A DNA stretch of 64,000 nt. Origin: Osmia lignaria lignaria. Its lineage: Eukaryota; Arthropoda; Insecta; Hymenoptera; Megachilidae. Of this stretch, positions 11,450 to 24,971 are shown piece by piece (position 1 is the first letter of the stretch; every line of letters starts with the position of its first letter). Below the pieces are notes generated by a model. The model was given only the letters and a program-made list of their open reading frames with translations. It was not told the DNA's origin and ran no database searches. Position numbers and translations under genes: made by a program. Where the stretch lies: positions 1,985,501 to 2,049,500 of the forward strand of contig NW_027478166.1 in the NCBI RefSeq assembly GCF_051020975.1. The letters are read 5' to 3'.

Positions 11450-12401
11450 GATCAGATGCGTAGTTTTCGAGATATATCGAGATATTTAAAAGTTCCGAAG
11501 CCGCACCAACATAATAGAGATACAGAAACACCGTGGCCCCTTTCTTTGAGATAACTCTGCACTAGTGCGAGCCGCAAATGCCACTTCCAGCTTTGCTGTG
11601 CAGAGGAAGAACAACAAGAAGAAGAAATATCTCGAAATATGTCCGTCAGGCCAGTTCCTTTGAGCTGAATCTGCAAATATCTCGGAAACGAAGCGAGCTA
11701 TGGCAAAATGTTAAGAGATGTTTTTTGTAGAGAATTATGTTTCCTACAATTTATGTTCTATGATATTTTTTGATCAGAAGCGTAGTTTTCGAGATATATC
11801 GAGATACTTAAAAGTTCCGAAGCCGCACCAACATAATAGAGATACAGAAACACCGTGGCCCCTTTCTTTGAGATAACTGTGCACTAGTGCGAGCCGCAAA
11901 TGCCACTTCCAGCTTAGCTGTGCAGAAGAAGAACAACAAGAAGAAGAAATATCTCGAAATATGTCCGTCAGGCCCCTTCCCTTGAGATAAATCTGCAAAT
12001 ATCTCGGAAACGAAGCGAGCTATGGCAAAATGTTAGGAGACCTTTTTTGTACAGAATTATGTTTCCTACTTTTTATGTTCTATGATATTTTTTGATCAGA
12101 CGCGTAGTTCTCGAGATATATCAAGATATTTAAAAGTTCCGAAGCCGCACCAACATAATAGAGATACAGAAACACCGTGGCCCCTTTCTTTGAGATATCT
12201 CTGCACTATTGCGAGCTGCAAATGCCACTTCCAGCTTAGCTGTGCAGAGGAAGAACAACAAGAAGAAGAAATATCTCGAAATATGTCCGTCAGGCCCCTG
12301 CCCTTGAGATATATCTGCAAATATCTCGGAAACGAAGCGAGCTATGGCAAAATGTTGAGACACCTTTTTTGTAGAGAATTAAGTTTCCTACAATTTATGT
12401 T
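11450..12401. repeat. Three-unit block related to the 12.4-14.3 kb duplicates
   Basis: The order is the same as in the two blocks that follow: a q-tail unit with a mixed head (GATGCG followed by TTTTCGAG), a B unit with GATACTTAAAAG and AACTGTGCAC, then a unit with GACGCGTAG. It lacks their 1-bp deletion and is visibly more diverged; the third unit has an m1 rather than an m3 middle. It looks like an older copy of the same 3-unit HOR. Confidence 0.7.
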
Positions 12402-14347
12402 CTATGATATTTTTTGATCAGATGCGTAGTTTTCGAGATATATCGAGATATTTAAAAGTTCCGAGCCGCACCAACATAATAGAGATACAGAAACACCGTG
12501 GCCCCTTTCTTTGAGATAACTCTGCACTAGTGCGAGCCGCAAATGCCACTTCCAGCTTAGCTGTGCAGAGGAAGAACAACAAGAAGAAGAAATATCTCGA
12601 AATATGTCCGTCAGGCCAGTTCCTTTGAGCTGAATCTGCAAATATCTCGGAATCGAAGCGAGCTATGGCAAAATGTTAAGAGACGTTTTTTGTAGAGAAT
12701 TATGTTTCCTACAATTTATGTTCTATGATATTTTTTGATCAGAAGCGTAGTTTTCGAGATATATCGAGATACTTAAAAGTTCCGAAGCCGCACCAACATA
12801 ATAGAGATACAGAAACACCGTGGCCCCTTTCTTTGAGATAACTGTGCACTAGTGCGAGCCGCAAATGCCACTTCCAGCTTAGCTGTGCAGAAGAAGAACA
12901 ACAAGAAGAAGAAATATCTCGAAATATGTCCGTCAGGCCCCTTCCCTTGAGATAAATCTGCAAATATCTCGGAAACGAAGCGAGCTATGGCAAAATGTTA
13001 GGAGACCTTTTTTGTACAGAATTATGTTTCCTACTTTTTATGTTCTATGATATTTTTTGATCAGACGCGTAGTTCTCGAGATATATCAAGATATTTAAAA
13101 GTTCCGAAGCCGCACCAACATAATAGAGATACAGAAACACCGTGGCTCCTTTCTTTGAGATAACTCTGCACTATTGCGAGCTGGAAATGCCACTTCCAGT
13201 TTAGCTGTGCAGAAGAAGAACAACAAGAAGAAGAAATATCTCGAAATATGTCCGTGAGGCCCCTTCCCTTGAGATAAATCTGGAAATATCTCGGAAACGA
13301 AGAGAGCTATGGCAAAATGTTAAGAGACCTTTTTTGTAGAGAATTAAGTTTCCTACTTTTTACGTTCTATGACATTTTTTGATCAGATGCGTAGTTTTCG
13401 AGATATATCGAGATATTTAAAAGTTCCGAGCCGCACCAACATAATAGAGATACAGAAACACCGTGGCCCCTTTCTTTGAGATAACTCTGCACTAGTGCGA
13501 GCCGCAAATGCCACTTCCAGCTTAGCTGTGCAGAGGAAGAACAACAAGAAGAAGAAATATCTCGAAATATGTCCGTCAGGCCAGTTCCTTTGAGCTGAAT
13601 CTGCAAATATCTCGGAATCGAAGCGAGCTATGGCAAAATGTTAAGAGACGTTTTTTGTAGAGAATTATGTTTCCTACAGTTTATGTTCTATGATATTTTT
13701 TGATCAGAAGCGTAGTTTTCGAGATATATCGAGATACTTAAAAGTTCCGAAGCCGCACCAACATAATAGAGATACAGAAACACCGTGGCCCCTTTCTTTG
13801 AGATAACTGTGCACTAGTGCGAGCCGCAAATGCCACTTCCAGCTTAGCTGTGCAGAAGAAGAACAACAAGAAGAAGAAATATCTCGAAATATGTCCGTCA
13901 GGCCCCTTCCCTTGAGATAAATCTGCAAATATCTCGGAAACGAAGCGAGCTATGGCAAAATGTTAGGAGACCTTTTTTGTACAGAATTATGTTTCCTACT
14001 TTTTATGTTCTATGATATTTTTTGATCAGACGCGTAGTTCTCGAGATATATCAAGATATTTAAAAGTTCCGAAGCCGCACCAACATAATAGAGATACAGA
14101 AACACCGTGGCTCCTTTCTTTGAGATAACTCTGCACTATTGCGAGCTGGAAATGCCACTTCCAGTTTAGCTGTGCAGAAGAAGAACAACAAGAAGAAGAA
14201 ATATCTCGAAATATGTCCGTGAGGCCCCTTCCCTTGAGATAAATCTGGAAATATCTCGGAAACGAAGAGAGCTATGGCAAAATGTTAAGAGACCTTTTTT
14301 GTAGAGAATTAAGTTTCCTACTTTTTACGTTCTATGACATTTTTTGA
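12402..14347. repeat. 965-bp (3-unit minus 1) tandem duplication sharing a deletion
   Basis: The copies are about 12402-13381 and 13367-14347, offset by 965 bp. Both carry TTCCGAGCCGC (one A missing, near 12463 and 13428), GGAATCGAAG, AACTGTGCAC, GTTAGGAGACC with TTGTACAG, and GACGCG heads; their third units share GTCCGTGAGG, ATCTGGAAAT and TTTTTACGTTC. The only difference I found reading both copies is A at 12714 against G at 13679. Confidence 0.9.
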
Positions 14348-17300
14348 TCAGATGCGTAGTTCTCGAGATATATCAAGATATTTAAAAGTTCCGAAGCCGC
14401 ACCAACATAATAGAGATACAGAAACACCGTGGCCCCTTTCTTTGAGATAACTCTGCACTAGTGCGAGCCGCAAATGCCACTTACAGCTTAGCTGTGCAGA
14501 AGAAGAACAACAAGAAGAAGAAATATCTCGAAATATGTCCGTTAGGCCCCTTCCCTTGAGATAAATCTGCAAATATCTCGGAAACGAAGCGAGCTGTGGC
14601 AAAATGTTAAGAGACCTTTTTTGTAGAGAATTAAGTTTCCTACTTTTTATGTTCTATGATATTTTTTGATCAGATGCGTAGTTCTCGAGATATATTAAGA
14701 TATTTAAAAGTTCCGCAGCCGCACCAACATAATAGAGATACAGAAACACCGTGGCCCCTTTCTTTGAGATAACTCTGCACTATTGCGAGCTGCAAATGCC
14801 ACTTCCAGCTTAGCTGTGCAGAAGAAGAACAACAAGAAGAAGAAGTATCTCGAAATATGTCCGTCAGGCCCCTTCCCTTGAGATAAATCTGCAAATATCT
14901 CGGAAACGAAGAGAGCTATGGCAAAATGTTAAGAGACCTTTTTTGTAGAGAATTAAGTTTCCTACTTTTTATGTTCTATGATATTTTTTGATCAGATGGG
15001 TAGTTCTCGAGATATATCAGGATATTTAAAAGTTCCGAAGCCGCACCAACATAATAGAGATACAGAAACACCGTGGCCCCTTTCTTTGAGATAACTCTGC
15101 ACTATTGCGAGCTGCAAATGCCACTTCCAGCTTAGCTGTGGAGAAGAAGAACAACAAGAAGAAGAAGTATCTCGAAATATGTCCGTCAGGCCCCTTCCCT
15201 TGAGATAAATCTGCAAATATCTCGGAAACGAAGCGAGCTATGGCAAAATGTTAAGAGATCTTTTTTGTAGAGAATTAAGTTTCCTACTTTTTATGTTCTG
15301 TGATATTTTTTGATCAGATGCGTAGTTCTCGAGATATATCAAGATATTTAAAAGTTCCGAAGCCGCACCAACATAATAGAGATACAGAAACACCGTGGCC
15401 CCTTTCCTTGAGATAACTCTGCACTAGCGCGGGCCGCAAATGCCACTTACAGCTTAGCTGTGCAGAAGAAGAACAACGAGAAGAAGAAATATCTCGAAAT
15501 ATGTCCGTCAGGCCCCTTCCCTTGAGATAAATCTGCAAATATCTCGGAAACGAAGCGAGCTATGGCAAAATGGTAAGAGATCTTTTTTGTAGAGAATTAA
15601 GTTTCCTACTTTTTATGTTCTATGATATTTTTTGATCAGATGCGTAGTTCTCGAGATATATCAAGATATTTAAAAGTTCCGAAGCCGCACCAACATAATA
15701 GAGATACAGAAACACCGTGGCCCCTTTCTTTGAGATAACTCTGCACTAGTGCGAGCCGCAAATGCCACTTCCAGCTTAGCTGTGCAGAAGAAGAACAACA
15801 AGAAGAAGAAATATATCGAAATATGTCCGTCAGGCCCCTTCCCTTGAGATAAATCTGCAAATATCTCGGAAACGAAGCGAGCTATGGCAAAATGTTGAGA
15901 GACCTTTTTTGTAGAGAATTAGGTTTCCTACTTTTTATGTTCTATGATATTTTTTGATCAGATGCGTAGTTCTCGAGATATATCAAGATATTTAAAAGTT
16001 CCGAAGCCGCACCAACATAATAGAGATACAGAAACACCGTGGCCCCTTTCCTTGAGATAACTCTGCACTAGCGCGAGCCGCAAATGCCACTTACAGCTTA
16101 GCTGTGCAGAAGAAGAACAACGAGAAGAAGAAATATCTCGAAATATGTCCGTCAGGCCCCTTCCCTTGAGATAAATCTGCAAATATCTCGGAAACGAAGC
16201 GAGCTATGGCAAAATGGTAAGAGATCTTTTTTGTAGAGAATTAAGTTTCCTACTTTTTATGTTCTATGATATTTTTTGATCAGATGCGTAGTTCTCGAGA
16301 TATATCAAGATATTTAAAAGTTCCGAAGCCGCACCAACATAATAGAGATACAAAAACACCGTGGCCCGTTTCTTTGAGATAACTCTGCACTAGCGCGAGC
16401 CGCAAATGCCACTTACAGCTTAGCTGTGCAGAAGAAGAACAACGAGAAGAAGAAATATCTCGAAATATGTCCGTCAGGCCCCTTCCCTTGAGATAAATCT
16501 GCAAATATCTCGGAAACGAAGCGAGCTATGGCAAAATGTTAAGAGACCTTTTTTGTAGAGAATTAAGTTTCCTACATTTTATGTTCTATGATATTTTTTG
16601 ATCAGATGCGTAGTTCTCGAGATATATCAAGATATTTAAAGGTTCCGAAGCCGCACCAACATAATAGAGATACAGAAACACCGTGGCCCCTTTCTTTGAG
16701 ATAACTCTGCACTATTGCGAGCTGTAAATGCCACTTCCAGCTTAGCTGTGCAGAAGAAGAACAACAAGAAGAAGAAATATCTCGAAATATGTCCGTCAGG
16801 CCCCTTCCCTTGAGATAAATCTGCAAATATCTCGGAAACGAAGCGAGCTATGGCAAAATGTTAAGAGACCTTTTTTGTACAGAATTATGTTTCCTACTTT
16901 TTATGTTCTATGATATTTTTTGATCAGACGCGTAGTTCTCGAGATATAGCAAGGTATTTAAAAGTTCCGAAGCCGCACCAACATAATAGAGATACAGAAA
17001 CACCGTGGCCCCTTTCTTTGAGATAACTCTGCACTAGCGCGAGCCGCAAATGCCACTTACAGCTTAGCTGTGCAGAAGAAGAACAACGAGAAGAAGAAAT
17101 ATCTCGAAATATGTCCGTCAGGCCCCTTCCCTTGAGATAAATCTGCAAATATCTCGGAAACGAAGCGAGCTATGGCAAAATGTTAAGAGACCTTTTTTGT
17201 ACAGAATTATGTTTCCTACTTTTTATGTTCTATGATATTTTTTGATCAGACGCGTAGTTCTCGAGATATTGCAAGGTATTTAAAAGTTCCGAAGCCGCAC

Positions 17301-17887
17301 CAACATAATAGAGATACAGAAACACCGTGGCCCCTTTCTTTGAGATAACTCTGCACTAGCGCGAGCCGCAAATGCCACTTACAGCTTAGCTGTGCAGAAG
17401 AAGAACAACGAGAAGAAGAAATATCTCGAAATATGTCCGTCAGGCCCCTGCCCTTGAGATATATCTGCAAATATCTCGGAAACGAAGCGAGCTATGGGAA
17501 AATGTTAAGAGACCTTTTTTGTAGAGAATTATGTTTCCTACTTTTTATGTTCTATGATATTTTTTGATCAGATGCGTAGTTCTCGAGATATATCAAGATA
17601 TTTAAAAGTTCCGAAGCCGCACCAACATAATAGAGATACAGAAACACCGTGGCCCCTTTCTTTGAGCTAACTCTGCACTAGTGCGAGCCGCAAATGCCAC
17701 TTCCAGCTTAGCTGTGCAGAAGAAGAACAACAAGAAGAAGAAATATCTCGAAATATGTCCATCAGGCCCCTTCCCTTGAGATAAATCTGCAAATATCTCG
17801 GAAACGAAGCGAGCTATGGCAAAATGTTAAGAGACCTTTTTTGTAGAGAATTAGGTTTCCTACTTTTTATGTTCGATGATATTTTTT
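14348..17887. repeat. Satellite segment rich in the m4 middle variant
   Basis: Many units have the m4 middle (AGCCGCAAATGCCACTTACAG), often with ACGAGAAG in the GAA tract, near 14348, 15314, 15958, 16280, 16924 and 17246. The adjacent units at 16924 and 17246 are near-identical, sharing GCAAGGTATT and GACGCG heads, a single-unit duplication. Units near 14670 and 14992 share GAAGAAGAAGTATC. No longer period is clear. Confidence 0.7.
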
Positions 17888-20800
17888 GATCAGATGCGTA
17901 GTTCTCGAGATATATCAAGATATTTAAAAGTTCCGAAGCTGCACCAACATAATAGAGGTACAGAAACACCGTGGCCTCTTTCTTTGAGATAACTCTGCAC
18001 TATTGCGAGCTGCAAATGCCACTTCGAGCTTAGCTGTGCAGAAGAAGAACAACAAGAAGAAGAAATATCTCGAAATATGTCCGTCAGGCCAGTTCCTTTG
18101 AGCTGAATCTGCAAATATCTCGGAAACGAAGAGAGCTATGGCAAAATGTTAAGAGACCTTTTTTGTGGAGAACTTTGTTTCCTACAATTTATGTTCTATG
18201 ATATTTTTTGATCAGAAGCGTAGTTTTCGAGATATATCGAGATATTTAAAAGTTACGAAGCCGCACCAACATAATAGAGATACAGAAACACCGTGGCCCC
18301 TTTCTTTGAGATAACTCTGCAATAGTGCGAGCCGCAAATGCCACTTCCAGCTTAGCTGTGTAGAAGAAGAACAACAAGAAGAAGAAATATCTCGAAATAT
18401 GTCCGTCAGGCCACTTCCCTTGAGATAAATCTGCAAATATCTCGGAAACGAAGCGAGCTATGGCAAAATGTTAAGAGACCTTTTTTGTAGAGAATTAAGT
18501 TTCCTACTTTTTATGTTCGATGATATTTTTTGATCAGAAGCGTAGCTGTCGAGATATATCGAGATATTTAAAAGTTCCGAAGCCGCACCAACATAATAGA
18601 GATACAGAAACACGGTGGCCCCTTTCTTTGAGATAACTCTGCACTAGTGCGAGACGCAAATGCCACTTCCAGCTTAGCTGTGCAGAAGAAGAACAACAAG
18701 AAGAAGAAATATCTCGAAATATGTCCGTCAGGCCCCTTCCCTTGAGATAAATATGCAAATATCTCGGAAACGAAGCGAGCTATGGCAAAATGTTAAGAGA
18801 CCTTTTTTGTAGAGAATTAAGTTCCCTACTTTTTATGTTCTATGACATTTTTTGATCAGATGCGTAGTTCTCGGGATATATCAAGATATTTAAAAGTTCC
18901 GAAGCCGTACCAACATAATAGAGATACAGAAACACCGTGGCCCCTTTCTTTAAGATAACTCTGCACTATTGCGAGCTGCAAATGCCACTTCCAGCTTAGC
19001 TGTGCAGAGGAAGAACAACAAGAAGAAGAAATATCTCGAAATATGTCCGTCAGGCCAGTTCCTTTGAGCTGAATCTGCAAATATCTCGGAAACGAAGCGA
19101 GCTATGGCAAAATGTTAAGAGACCTTTTTTGTAGAGAATTAAGTTTCCTACTTTTCATGTTCGATGATATTTTTTGATCAGATGCGTAGTTCTCGAGATA
19201 TATCAAGATATTTAAAAGTTCCGAAGCTGCACCAACATAATAGAGGTACAGAAACACCGTGGCCTCTTTCTTTGAGATAACTCTGCACTATTGCGAGCTG
19301 CAAATGCCACTTCGAGCTTAGCTGTGCAGAAGAAGAACAACAAGAAGAAGAAATATCTCGAAATATGTCCGTCAGGCCCCTTCCCTTGAGATAAATCTGC
19401 AAATATCTCGGAAACGAAGAGAGCTATGGCAAAATGTTAAGAGACCTTTTTTGTAGAGAATTAAGTTTCCTACTTTTCATGTTCTATGATATTTTTTGAT
19501 CAGATGCGTAGTTCTCGAGATATATCAAGATATTTAAAAGTTCCGAAGCCGCACCAACATAATAGAGATACAGAAACACCGTGGCCCCTTTCTTTGAGAT
19601 AACTCTGCACTAGTGCGAGCCGCAAATGCCACTTCCAGCTTAGCTGTGCAGAAGAAGAACAACAAGAAGAAGAAATATCTCGAAATATGTCCGTCAGGCC
19701 AGTTCCTTTGAGCTGAATCTGCAAATATCTCGGAAACGAAGCGAGCTATGGCAAAATGTTAAGAGACGTTTTTTGTAGAGAATTATGTTTCCTACAATTT
19801 ATGTTCTATGATATTTTTTGATCAGAAGCGTAGTTTTCGAGATATATCGAGATACTTAAAAGTTCCGAAGCCGCACCAACATATTAGAGATACAGAAACA
19901 CCGTGGCCCCTTTCTTTGAGATAACTGTGCACTAGTGCGAGCCGCAAATGCCACTTCCAGCTTAGCTGTGCAGAAGAAGAACAACAAGAAGAAGAAACTT
20001 CTCGAAATATGTCCGTCAGGCCCCTTCCCTTGAGATAAATCTGCAAATATCTCGGAAACGAAGCGAGCTATGGCAAAATGTTAAGAGACCTTTTTTGTAG
20101 AGAATTAAGTTTCCTACTTTTTATGTTCTATGATATTTTTTGATCAGATGCGTAGTTCTCGAGATATATCAAGATATTTAAAAGTTCCGAAACCGCACCA
20201 ACATAATAGAGCTACAGAAACACCGTGGCCCCTTTCTTTGAGATAACTCTGCACTATTGCGAGCTGTAAATGCCACTTCCAGCTTAGCTGTGCAGAAGAA
20301 GAACAACAAGAAGAAGAAATATCTCGAAATATGTCCGTCAGGCCCCTGCCCTTGAGATATATCTGCAAATATCTCGGAAACCAAGCGAGCTATGGCAAAA
20401 TGTTAAGAGACCTTTTTTGTAGAGAATTATGTTTCCTACAATTTATGTTCTATGATATTTTTTGATCAGAAGCGTAGTTTTCGAGATATATCGAGATATT
20501 TAAAAGTTACGAAGCCGCACCAACATAATAGAGATACAGAAACACCGTGGCCCCTTTCTTTGAGATAACTCTGCAATAGTGCGAGCCGCAAATGCCACTT
20601 CCAGCTTAGCTGTGCAGAAGAAGAACAACAAGAAGAAGAAATATTTCGAAATATGTCCGTCAGGCCCCTTCCCTTGAGATAAATCTGCAAATATCTCGGA
20701 AACGAAGCGAGCTATGGCAAAATGTTAAGAGACCTTTTTTGTAGAGAATTAAGTTTCCTACTTTTTATGTTCTATGATATTTTTTGATCAGATGCGTAGT

Positions 20801-23800
20801 TCTCGAGATATATCAAGATATTTAAAAGTTCCGAAGCCGCACCAACATAATAGAGATACAGAAACACCGTGGCCCCTTTCTTTGAGATAACTCTGCACTA
20901 TTGCGAGCTGCAAATGCCACTTCCAGCTTAGCTGTGCAGAGGAAGAACAACAAGAAGAAGAAATATCTCGAAATATGTCCGTCAGGCCAGTTCCTTTGAG
21001 CTGAATCTGCAAATATCTCGGAAACGAAGCGAGCTATGGCAAAATGTTAAGAGACGTTTTTTGTAGAGAATTATGTTTCCTACAATTTATGTTCTATGAT
21101 ATTTTTTGATCAGAAGCGTAGTTTTCGAGATATATCGAGATACTTAAAAGTTCCGAAGCCGCACCAACATATTAGAGATACAGAAACACCGTGGCCCCTT
21201 TCTTTGAGATAACTGTGCACTAGTGCGAGCCGCAAATGCCACTTCCAGCTTAGCTGTGCAGAAGAAGAACAACAAGAAGAAGAAATACCTCGAAATATGT
21301 CCGTCAGGCCCCTTCCCTTGAGATAAATCTGCAAATATCTCGGAAACGAAGCGAGCTATGGCAAAATGTTAAGAGACCTTTTTTGTAGAGAATTATGTTT
21401 CCTACTTTTTATGTTCTATGATATTTTTTGATCAGACGCGTAGTTCTCGAGATATATCAAGATATTTAAAAGTTCCGAAACCGCACCAACATAATAGAGA
21501 TACAGAAACACCGTGGCCCCTTTCTTTGAGATAACTCTGCACTATTGCGAGCTGTAAATGCCACTTCCAGCTTAGCTGTGCAGAAGAAGAACAACAAGAA
21601 GAAGAAATATCTCGAAATATGTCCGTCAGGCCCCTGCCCTTGAGATATATCTGCAAATATCTCGGAAACCAAGCGAGCTATGGCAAAATGTTAAGAGACC
21701 TTTTTTGTAGAGAATTATGTTTCCTACTTTTTATGTTCTATGATATTTTTTGATCAGATGCGTAGTTCTCGAGATATATCAAGATATTTAAAAGTTCCGA
21801 AGCCGCACCAACATAATACAGATACAGAATCACCGTGGCCCCTTTCTTTGAGATAACTCTGCACTAGTGCGAGCCGCAAATGCCACTTCCAGCTTAGCTG
21901 TGCAGAAGAAGAACAACAAGAAGAAGAAATATCTCGAAATACGTCCGTCAGGCCCCTTCCCTTGAGATAAATCTGCAAATATCTCGGAAACGACGCGAGC
22001 TATGGCAAAATGTTAAGAGACCTTTTTTGTAGAGAATTATGTTTCCTACTTTTTATGTTCTATGATATTTTTTGATCAGACGCGTAGTTCTCGAGATATA
22101 TCAAGATATTTAAAAGTTCCGAAGCCGCACCAACATAATAGAGATACAGAAACACCGTGGCCCCTTTCTTTGAGATATCTCTGCACTATTGCGAGCTGCA
22201 AATGCCACTTCCAGCTTAGCTGTGCAGAAGAAGAACAACAAGAAGAAGAAATATCTCGAAATATGTCCGTGAGGCCCCTTCCCTTGAGATAAATCTGCAA
22301 ATATCTCGGAAACGAAGCGAGCTATGGCAAAATGTTAAGAGACCTTATTTGTAGAGAATTAAGTTTCCTACTTTTTATGTTCTATGATATTTTTTGATCA
22401 GATGCGTAGTTCTCGAGATATATCAAGATATTTAAAAGTTCCGAAGCTGCACCAACATAATAGAGGTACAGAAACACCGTGGCCTCTTTCTTTGAGATAA
22501 CTCTGCACTATTGCGAGCTGCAAATGCCACTTCGAGCTTAGCTGTGCAGAAGAAGAACAACAAGAAGAAGAAATATCTCGAAATATGTCCGTCAGGCCCC
22601 TTCCCTTGAGATAAATCTGCAAATATCTCGGAAACGAAGAGAGCTATGGCAAAATGTTAAGAGACCGTTTTTGTAGAGAATTAAGTTTCCTACTTTTCAT
22701 GTTCTATGATATTTTTTGATCAGATGCGTAGTTCTCGAGATATATCAAGATATTTAAAAGTTCCGAAGCCGCACCAACATAATAGAGATACAGAAACACC
22801 GTGGCCCCTTTCTTTGAGATAACTCTGCACTAGTGCGAGCCGCAAATGCCACTTCCAGCTTAGCTGTGCAGAAGAAGAACAACAAGAAGAAGAAATATCT
22901 CGAAATATGTCCGTCAGGCCAGTTCCTTTGAGCTGAATCTGCAAATATCTCGGAAACGAAGCGAGCTATGGCAAAATGTTAAGAGACGTTTTTTGTAGAG
23001 AATTATGTTTCCTACAATTTATGTTCTATGATATTTTTTGATCAGAAGCGTAGTTTTCGAGATATATCGAGATACTTAAAAGTTCCGAAGCCGCACCAAC
23101 ATATTAGAGATACAGAAACACCGTGGCCCCTTTCTTTGAGATAACTGTGCACTAGTGCGAGCCGCAAATGCCACTTCCAGCTTAGCTGTGCAGAAGAAGA
23201 ACAACAAGAAGAAGAAACTTCTCGAAATATGTCCGTCAGGCCCCTTCCCTTGAGATAAATCTGCAAATATCTCGGAAACGAAGCGAGCTATGGCAAAATG
23301 TTAAGAGACCTTTTTTGTAGAGAATTAAGTTTCCTACTTTTTATGTTCTATGATATTGTTTGATCAGATGCGTAGTTCTCGAGATATATCAAGATATTTA
23401 AAAGTTCCGAAACCGCACCAACATAATAGAGCTACAGAAACACCGTGGCCCCTTTCTTTGAGATAACTCTGCACTATTGCGAGCTGTAAATGCCACTTCC
23501 AGCTTAGCTGTGCAGAAGAAGAACAACAAGAAGAAGAAATATCTCGAAATATGTCCGTCAGGCCCCTGCCCTTGAGATATATCTGCAAATATCTCGGAAA
23601 CCAAGCGAGCTATGGCAAAATGTTAAGAGACCTTTTTTGTAGAGAATTATGTTTCCTACAATTTATGTTCTATGATATTTTTTGATCAGAAGCGTAGTTT
23701 TCGAGATATATCGAGATATTTAAAAGTTACGAAGCCGCACCAACATAATAGAGATACAGAAACACCGTGGCCCCTTTCTTTGAGATAACTCTGCACTATT

Positions 23801-24971
23801 GCGAGCTGCAAATGCCACTTCCAGCTTAGCTGTGCAGAGGAAGAACAACAAGAAGAAGAAATATCTCGAAATATGTCCGTTAGGCCCCTTCCCTTGAGAT
23901 AAATCTGCAAATATCTCGGAAACGAAGCGAGCTATGGCAAAATGTTAAGAGACCTTTTTTGTAGAGAATTAAGTTTCCTACTTTTTATGTTCTATGATAT
24001 TTTTTGATCAGATGCGTAGTTCTCGAGATATATCAAGATATTTAAAAGTTCCGAAGCCGCACCAACATAATAGAGATACAGAAACACCGTGGCCCCTTTC
24101 TTTGAGATAACTCTGCACTATTGCGAGCTGTAAATACCACTTCCAGCTTAGCTGTGCAGAAGAAGAACAACAAGAAGAAGAAATATCTCGAAATATGTCC
24201 GTCAGGCCCCTGCCCTTGAGATATATCTGCAAATATCTCGGAAACGAAGCGAGCTATGGCAAAATGTTAAGAGACGTTTTTTGTAGAGAATTATGTTTCC
24301 TACAATTTATGTTCTATGATATTTTTTGATCAGAAGCGTAGTTTTCGAGATATATCGAGATACTTAAAAGTTCCGAAGCCGCACCAACATATTAGAGATA
24401 CAGAAACACCGTGGCCCCTTTCTTTGAGATAACTGTGCACTAGTGCGAGCCGCAAATGCCACTTCCAGCTTAGCTGTGCAGAAGAAGAACAACAAGAAGA
24501 AGAAACTTCTCGAAATATGTCCGTTAGGCCCCTTCCCTTGAGATAAATCTGCAAATATCTCGGAAAGGAAGCGAGCTATGGCAAAATGTTAAGAGACCTT
24601 TTTTGTAGAGAATTAAGTTTCCTACTTTTTGTGTTCTATGATATTTTTTGATCAGATGCGTAGTTCTCGAGATATATCAAGATATTTAAAAGTTCCGAAG
24701 CCGCACCAACATAATAGAGATACAGAAACACCGTGGCCCCTTTCTTTGAGATAACTCTGCACTATTGCGAGCTGTAAATGCCACTTCCAGCTTAGCTGTG
24801 CAGAAGAAGAACAACAAGAAGAAGAAATATCTCGAAATATGTCCGTCAGGCCCCTGCCCTTGAGATATATCTGCAAATATCTCGGAAACGAAGCGAGCTA
24901 TGGCAAAATATTGAGAGACCTTTTTTGTAGAGAATTATGTTTCCTACAATTTATGTTCTATGATATTTTTT
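17888..24971. repeat. Segment with 4-unit and 10-unit spaced copies
   Basis: A block at about 19178-20568 recurs at about 22398-23788, exactly 3220 bp (10 units) away. Shared markers are GAAGCTGCACC, GAGGTACAG, CACTTCGAGC, ACATATTAGAG, GAAACTTCTCG, CGAAACCGCACC and GAGCTACAG. I noticed two differences: AGAGACCT against AGAGACCG, and ATATTTTTTG against ATATTGTTTG. The ATATTAGAG unit occurs near 19822, 21110, 23042 and 24330, spaced 4, 6 and 4 units, so a 4-unit HOR underlies the larger duplication. GAAGCTGCACC with CACTTCGAGC also occurs near 17890. Confidence 0.8.

Noticed and set aside
12082..12417. A plus-strand ATG frame of 111 codons (and 76-codon versions at 22062, 33010, 35586 and 62310)
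   Set aside because: In ordinary units this frame stops at the TAA of GAGATAACTC after about 38 codons. The longer versions arise from point changes in that TAA (GATATCTC, GATTACTC, GTTCACTC) in single units. The GAA/CAA tract then reads as a run of E and Q. No gene is indicated.
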